Of a DNA stretch of 64,000 nucleotides, positions 58,772 to 64,000 are shown piece after piece; the first letter of the stretch is position 1, and the number at the start of each line of letters is the position of its first letter. The stretch comes from Protea cynaroides. Its lineage: Eukaryota; Streptophyta; Magnoliopsida; Proteales; Proteaceae. The position numbers were made by a program, and so were the translations under genes. The notes beneath the pieces were generated by a model. That model made no database searches. It worked only from the letters and a program-made list of their open reading frames with translations, and was not told where the DNA came from. The stretch spans positions 53,210,914 through 53,274,913 of the forward strand of contig CM053267.1 in NCBI GenBank assembly GCA_028583415.1. The letters run 5' to 3'.

Positions 58772-59306
58772 ACCTGTGAATGTAATCAAGCATAACAGGA
58801 TGGGAGAGCTCTCCTGGTAACCCTGTTCCAGCTGGTATTGGTGGAATCTCTGGAGACCATGATGGGATGATCTTATTCATCTTTTCTGGGCCTATTGGTA
58901 TTGCAGACTCAACCATGGTAGAGGCAAAAGCAATCATTACAGGTCTAGAGATTGTTCTTGACAAAGGCTGGTGGACTATGTTGGTAAAAAGGGACTCCAG
59001 TGATTATATGGATGCAAGCCAGTTGAGAAGGTCCTTGCTCTATTTTCTGTCATCAGAAAGGCAAGATTTTTATACTCTTGGAAGGACTTCTCCTTCTCTT
59101 AGAGGTTGAGATCTGCTAATTCTGTAGCAGATCATTAGTTAGGCCTAATAGATACATGTTGCGTACGTGGGTCATCTTCCTATCACTTTAACTTAGTGGG
59201 GTCTGTAGGCTCCGGCCCTGTCGTCACTGTCATTGGTGTATATTATGTAATCCTCTTTTCTGGTTCAATAAAAGTGGTTGTTATCTAAAGGAAAAAAAAA
59301 AAAAAC
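58772..59306 (+). mobile_element. 5'-truncated LINE with RNase H domain and poly-A
   Basis: A 15-bp target duplication flanks it, TGAAGTCACTTATTT (58757-58771) and TGAAGGCACTTATTT (59307-59321), with one mismatch. The plus frame 58810-59109 encodes a plant LINE RNase H domain: GNPVPAGIGGISGD at the start, FSGPIGIADSTMVEAKAI with the catalytic glutamate region, GLEIVLDKGW, then a stop. A 3' UTR with AATAAA at 59266 and an A run (about 59291-59305) follow. The truncated 5' end, direct repeats and A tail are the standard LINE signature. Confidence 0.88.
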
Positions 59307-59321
59307 TGAAGGCACTTATTT

Positions 59322-60692
59322 TTAATAATGAAACTGTACATGACACTTTTTACCCACATGTTCAAAAGGTTTCATAAACAAAATTTTCTTTTCTTTACCT
59401 TGATTTTAAAAATCGAAAAATAAAAAAATAAATATCAAGAAACTCATTCACCACTGACCCGAACATTACATAATTTGGATTACCATATTGTGGAAAAGCA
59501 TCATGTGTGGGGTGTAGTGGAAAATTAGGCATACAAGAACCAGAACTCTCCTGGCATATTGATAATAGGTTGAATCACATTTAAGGAAAAAGCATAACTG
59601 CCACAATTTCAATAGCGGATATCTGAAAGTTACCAAAATGAGTTTGTAGCAATTTTATCTCCCTCTGCTCCCTTGGTGTCCCCCATTCTGAACAAATAAT
59701 ACAAGGAATTAACAGCTGAAAAAAGAATGCAATTAGAAACTGAAGACATTTCAAAAATATAAATAAAAGCCCGAAAGGCCACCCCATTTCTATAGTTTCA
59801 AGGGTGTCACAGTATCGGCAAGTATAGGATTATATTTCCTCAAAATAAAAATTCATCAGAAAAAAGAAACTTCTGACAAGAAAAAACCAGATGACAAACA
59901 ATTTTAAGTCATCAGCATCTAGAACCCCCTTACCCAGAATCTCTAAATGTACAAGCAGTGGAAACATGACCTAAAGCTTGAGTTACCCCCAAGACTAACA
60001 TTCAAACCTTGGTTAATGGCTAAGGAGAAATTGCACTATTTAGCTTTAGCTTCCACCAAAGACGCCAACTAAGAGCGGCCATTAGGCTGCCTATCTGACC
60101 GTTTCTTAACCTTGTCAACCCATTCCACACAATTCAAGCCAAGAATAATAGATGCCACTTTTTATCTTGTTAGAATAACCCAGATAGGCGCAATCAGCAC
60201 CAGACCAATATATGGTATTATGGTATGTGGTTTAGGAACTAAGGTGAACTCATTTGGTTTTGACCTTCAAGTCTCTTGACCAGAAAAATATATTCAGAAC
60301 TGAATTTTTGGCAAGGAACAGAAGGAAGTCAAAGTTCATGGATACAGAGGTGGCAGCAAAGAGAAATCTTATCCAGAAAATACTTAAAAACAAGGAAAAC
60401 CCGCAGGTTGTGTAAGTCTAGGTAATAAAACCATGGATAAGTTACTCACTTAACAAAGCAATAGCAAAAGAAAATTGAAAAGAAATATTGGATACGAATT
60501 TGATGCTGACAAATAGACTAGGATGACAAAAGGAAATCAAAGAAAAGGTTAATGCCAAATCCAAAACACACGAAACACTGTTGATACAACTAAAGGATTA
60601 AAAAATGGACCAGTTGGGAGAAAATGGTTCTCAATAAGAGACAATTGTGATGAAGAGAAATCAACTCTTGGCATTTGTGCTCTCCTCTCAGA
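59322..60692. other. Gene-free region or 3' UTR of an unidentified minus-strand gene
   Basis: AT-rich, with no recognised domain. If the exon at 60693-60776 is real, its minus-strand 3' UTR would occupy the right part of this region. Confidence 0.35.
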
Positions 60693-60776
60693 CTATTGCC
60701 AAGCTTTTTGGTTCTTCTTTGCCTTGAAAGCTGCTTCTTTATTTGTGGGCTTGGTTCTACCAATTCTCATCTCATA
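60693..60776 (-). CDS. Possible terminal exon of an unidentified gene
   Basis: On the minus strand an open frame reads YEMRIGRTKPTNKEAAFKAK and then KNQKAWQ, followed by TAG (60695-60693). The composition is unlike the surrounding repeats: strongly charged, with a Lys/Ala-rich C-terminal tail such as occurs in nucleolar or RNA-binding proteins. I do not recognise the family. The upstream side runs into a MITE at 60787, so the acceptor is unclear (a weak TATGAG at 60776-60771 is possible) and earlier exons were not found. It could be a gene fragment or chance. Confidence 0.3.
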   Translation of the reverse strand, partial: YEMRIGRTKPTNKEAAFKAKKNQKAWQ

Positions 60777-60786
60777 GGCAGTAAGA

Positions 60787-61265
60787 CCCCGTTTGATAAT
60801 ACTTCTGCTTTAGATTCCTTACTATTGCTTTGGAGCAAAAATTTTACTCCAAGATTATTTTGGAGTAGAAACATGTTTGATAATACAGTTTTGGAATAGA
60901 TTCCAGAGCATCTTTGGAACAGAAACATGTTTGATAAATACATTGAAAATATCCCGCAAATTGAAGTCTAGAGAACTGGTGGTAACGGTGGTGGTGATGG
61001 AGGCAGCGGCGGCGACGGTGGCAAACCTTTGTTTTGTGAAGAAGAGTGGAGTCGTGAGAGAGGAGAGCTTCTTTTTACATTTTTTGTTCTCTCAAAAAGT
61101 TTCTCCAAAACGTAAAAGCATATATTTTGTACTTCAAAATTTTGGATTCCAAAGACATTTTATGGATCACTCCCTGGGAGCTAGAATCCAACAGGGTTTA
61201 TCAACCATGATTCTACTCCCAAATGGCTCCCTAAGGGTCAGAATCCGGAGTATTATCAAATGGGA
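60787..61265. mobile_element. MITE-like element (second copy of the 18899 family)
   Basis: Terminal inverted repeats: left CCCGTTTGATAATACTTCTG; right GGAGTATTATCAAATGGG. The interior shares TTATTTTGGAGTAGAAAC, GAAACATGTTTGATAA.TACA and TTGAAGTCTAGAGAACTGGT with 18899-19500, followed by a GGTGGTGATGG-rich core. The 153-aa ORF across it is not a gene. Confidence 0.75.
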
Positions 61266-61319
61266 CCGAAGAGACACATGCATCTCATCCATGCTAAACA
61301 CATCCAAGTCTTTGGCCTT

Positions 61320-61905
61320 TTCAACTCCCAAGACCTAGGAGTCAAACCTGAGAGGCAAGGATCTGAGAATTTTCTTCACCACAATAGATTTCACCACCAA
61401 ATGGGGCCCCTAATGGCGTCCACTGTCTCATTTACTCTCAACATGTAGCCCTCTATGTTCTCTAGTCATACATCTTCAAACTCTCAAACTGTGCCATGTG
61501 TGACTGAAGCTTGGCCTCTCCCTCATGCACACTTTGCAATCTGCAGCTTGTCCCACATTTCCTTTGAGGTCTTGCAGGCTTGCAGCCAATGACCTTCACA
61601 AACTCTCTATCAAGTACCAACTAACCCAGAGAGGATGACATTTTTTGCTTTCAAGTCATGCTCAAATTCCTTCTTTTCTGTGTTATTTGTAGGAGGTGTA
61701 ATGCAAAAGGGTATATCCAGTCACCATAGTATTCCACACATCATACCCAAGTGAACCTAGGTATGTCTCCATCCTGATTCTCCAAAAGCATAATTACTGC
61801 CATAAAAAAATGGAGCTTCACTAGACCTGTAACCTTCCTCTGATGCCATGTCTGTTCACTGGATCTCTCATATGCTAATCAAGCTGACACTATTGTTGGC
61901 TGATA
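61320..61905 (-). pseudogene. Copia Gag remnant (element 3)
   Basis: Minus-strand frames give a UBN2-type gag: FLEGLGYDVWNTMVTGY-like spacing near 61780-61700, WDKLQ and GEAKLQSH-like pieces near 61550-61500, LKMYD and ENIEGYMLRVNE near 61480-61430, and KSIVVKKILRSLPLRFDS near 61395-61340. Stops and frameshifts are frequent. The rest of the element (integrase, RT) is absent; the MITE at 60787-61265 and older sequence lie to the left. Confidence 0.75.
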
Positions 61906-61909
61906 CCAA
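61897..61909 (-). other. Primer binding site of copia element 3
   Basis: On the minus strand TTGGTATCAGCC follows the LTR end CAACA. It is close to the initiator tRNA-Met primer site. It fixes the orientation of the element as minus and the LTR edge at about 61911. Confidence 0.7.
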
Positions 61910-61910
61910 T

Positions 61911-63369
61911 TGTTGAACTATATGGTCCACTAAGATGAGAGTAAAATTGGTGATACTCAAAACAATTTCTTCTCAATCACTAGAAGGCCTGATGCTGCTC
62001 AGAGTTTATTGATCTTTCAAACGCCAAGATGTCTTCTCAACAGGCTCATAATCACACACCACATACATTCACACATACATACACATTCATATACAGCTAT
62101 CACTATCCGGGCTATCAATTATCCCATCCTCCACAAACCATCCTAGAGGAGATAATAGAGCAATGCAAAAAGCACAAGCACACAAACCACAAGACAAAGA
62201 ATTACGTGGTTCAGCAGATTATCTGCCAATGTCCACGGTTCAAACAACTATGGGCTACAACCCAAATGTGACATTCAGTTATAATGTACAACACACTGTT
62301 TAGACAGCTACAACTATCAAGGAGCACCGACCCCCATTTTATGTGGCATCTACCACAAAGAAGCACCAACCCCTATGCTTGATCCGCACCCATGGACAGC
62401 TTATTCAATTACAAATAATGGGCTTATAGAATGCCCCAAATGAAAGCTCAATTGATACAAATCCCGCCCAGAGTTACAGGTATTCCCTTAGAACACAAAT
62501 ATCAAACCCGAGCCTAACAATGGAATACAACAATGTAGGATTTTCCAAAGAGGGTTACCTAACAATACCAGGTAACATCTACAGATGTCTTCGGTTCAGT
62601 ATCTTCAACCAATGAAGCTCTCATTATCTTCTTCCTTCCTTCCTTCCTTCTTCTCGTTCTTCTTTCTCTTCCTTTCTCTTTCTTTCTCACATTACCAACC
62701 CAACAAATGCTTGAATCCAAAGCTTCAACCACCATTAATGGAGCAAACAATGTGGAAGAAAGTAAGTCTTCCAGGGCTTAGAGATGGGAGCTCTCTCTCT
62801 CACTTAGGGCTTCTATTTTTCTCAAGAAAGTCTAATGAATTCATCCAAGGCAATTCTTATATAGCCAAAAACAAAGATTTCAATTGGACGGACGAGGTTA
62901 GAGGCAATTTCCATGCACATGGAGAAAACAGCAACTTTCGATGTTTGGTCATGTCAATAAGTCATTGATCGACCATGGTCCAATGTCGACCTTCAAATGC
63001 CACAGTTGAACTGAAGCACATGATGTCAACATACTCCCCGTAGACGTCAACGCTAAGTTTTCTGCGTAGGATCAAGACTACTAGCCATCGAATCTCTGTC
63101 AACACTGTTGATATCTAAGTCTCCTCACCTGGTCAACTTGGATATGCTTCCTGACCCTGTCTAAGCCTGTCCACCTCATCCTGTCGTCTACCACTGGCTG
63201 CTCTACCACATGGACAACTATCACTACCCAAATGCTGCTGAGCCAAGCTTCCAACTGAACATACAACTGACCACCCTAACTCAACTTCCCACCTCACACT
63301 GCTGATCACTGCACTGAACGATCACCACACCTCTGCTGACACAATGTGTTGACAACAGTGACAACAACA
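61911..63369 (-). repeat. Putative long 5' LTR of copia element 3
   Basis: On the plus strand it begins TGTTGAACTATATGG and may end GTGACAACAACA at 63369, which gives TGTTG..CAACA termini. It contains AGAATTACGTGGTTCAGCAG, a sequence often seen in plant copia LTRs, and CT-rich stretches (62630-62690). No second LTR copy exists in the window, so the right boundary (length 1,459 bp) is a guess. Confidence 0.45.
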
Positions 63370-63572
63370 CATGCTGGTGTGGTAAAAAATTTTACCCCAG
63401 ACATGAGAAAGGCTTTTCCAGCCGCCGTGAACCTGTAATTCCATCCATGGATACAATTGAAGAACTCAAACAATCAGAAGCAAGACTTAAATATTGAAGT
63501 TGCACAGGAATCCAGCATATGCACTTTATTGGATCAGAAGGTTTATTTGATACTTTTAACTAGGCTCAAGTT

Positions 63573-63740
63573 AGAGGGCAAGCCTTGGTGTGATGGTAAG
63601 GTTGTCATATTGCAACCTAGTGGTCACGGGTTCGAAACAAGGAAACAACCTGTCCGCATTGCTGGGTTAAGGCTGCGTACATTCTACCCCTCCCCAAACC
63701 CTGCATTAGCGGGAGCCTTGTCCGCTGGAACACCCTTTTT
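63573..63740 (+). mobile_element. Intact tRNA-derived SINE
   Basis: 168 bp flanked by a 17-bp target duplication TTAACTAGGCTCAAGTT (63556-63572) and TTAACTAGGTTCAAGTT (63741-63757). The RNA polymerase III promoter is visible: a box-A-like TTGGTGTGATGG near 63586, and box B GGTTCGAAACA at 63629-63639. The body carries the plant SINE core GGGTTAAGGCTGCGTACATT and an AGCGGGAGCC 3' motif, and ends in a short T run. A truncated relative lies at 22347-22460. Confidence 0.9.
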
Positions 63741-63757
63741 TTAACTAGGTTCAAGTT

Positions 63758-64000
63758 CAAAGAGGTGGTCACATTTGGAATAGGAAGACCAAATATTATA
63801 CATAAAGGTTTTGGGATTTATGTAACAGAAGGACCTGATAATTTTATGTTGGAACCATGGTGTGTGTGTTGTCATTGTCATTGTGGGCAATTCTTCTGAG
63901 CATTACTGGGCAGCTGGTAGAGGGCTATGATGACATAGCAGTGTCTGGGACACATTACCAGTGAGTTGGTGATGTGTGAGCAGCTTTCGCAATATTTTAC
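63758..64000. other. Unassigned sequence at the right edge
   Basis: AT-balanced non-repetitive sequence. No ORF, domain or repeat is recognised before the window ends. Confidence 0.4.

Noticed and set aside
60877..61338. 153-aa plus-strand ORF with a Val/Ala/Gly-rich stretch
   Set aside because: It lies across the MITE at 60787-61265; the Gly/Val run is from its GGTGGT-type core, also seen in the related copy at 18899-19500 where no ORF is kept.
62585..62968. 127-aa plus-strand ORF beginning in a CT-rich segment
   Set aside because: It falls inside the putative copia LTR; the hydrophobic Ser/Phe-rich start is CTTCCTTC repeat sequence and the rest has no recognised domain.
63580..63660. tRNA gene suggested by a GGTTCGAAAC box B
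   Set aside because: No acceptor-stem pairing or anticodon loop; the target duplication and conserved 3' domain show it is a SINE.

Overview
The window is nuclear DNA of a seed plant, most likely a flowering plant. The evidence is split genes with GT..AG introns whose products match plant families, plus many plant-type transposable elements: Ty1/copia and short LTR elements, LINE 3' ends, tRNA-derived SINEs, Mutator-like elements and MITEs. The base composition is AT-rich and the introns are very large. Together with the mix of decayed repeats this suggests a woody dicot or a magnoliid/basal eudicot, but I cannot name the species. Nothing bacterial (operons, ribosome binding sites, CRISPR) is present.

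Three protein-coding genes can be reconstructed. (1) Positions 5973-14246, plus strand: the last five exons of an N2227/carnosine N-methyltransferase-like (CARNMT1-type) gene; its 5' part lies to the left or is not recognisable. (2) Positions 20086-37353, plus strand: a complete nine-coding-exon gene for the plant misato homologue (DML1/MSTO1 family, 572 aa), spread over 17 kb. (3) Positions 45361-39847, minus strand: a complete six-coding-exon gene for a sphingolipid fatty acid 2-hydroxylase (FAH1/FAH2 type, 237 aa, all four histidine clusters), with a probable non-coding first exon near 47.7-47.8 kb. All reading frames close across the predicted splice sites. These are unrelated housekeeping-type genes and show no sign of working together.

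The rest is mostly transposon-derived. 0.5-4.7 kb holds a decayed copia element on the minus strand. The last intron of the methyltransferase gene (6650-14192) holds a nest: a non-autonomous minus-strand LTR element (7069-13779, TSD CCTAT) is split in its left LTR by a copia element (7187-12294, TSD GTTGG). The copia element in turn carries a 342-bp inverted-repeat insertion (8355-8696, TSD TCAGG) and a solo LTR (10421-11095, TSD AATCT). The misato gene's introns carry a Mutator-like element, a truncated SINE, a TIR element and several recent tandem duplications. The hydroxylase gene carries a fold-back MITE and a partial duplication of its fourth coding exon that destroys a histidine box.

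48-58 kb is gene-poor: fold-back elements, a 1.8-kb Mutator-like element with a clean 9-bp target duplication and long CT tracts, and a minisatellite interrupted by a TIR element. 58.8-64 kb holds a 5'-truncated LINE, a MITE, a copia gag piece with a long LTR, an intact SINE, and one possible terminal exon of an unidentified minus-strand gene.

I found no convincing undescribed biological system. The most informative signals are the datable nested insertions, the duplicated FAH exon, and several small repeat families with two or more copies in this one window.
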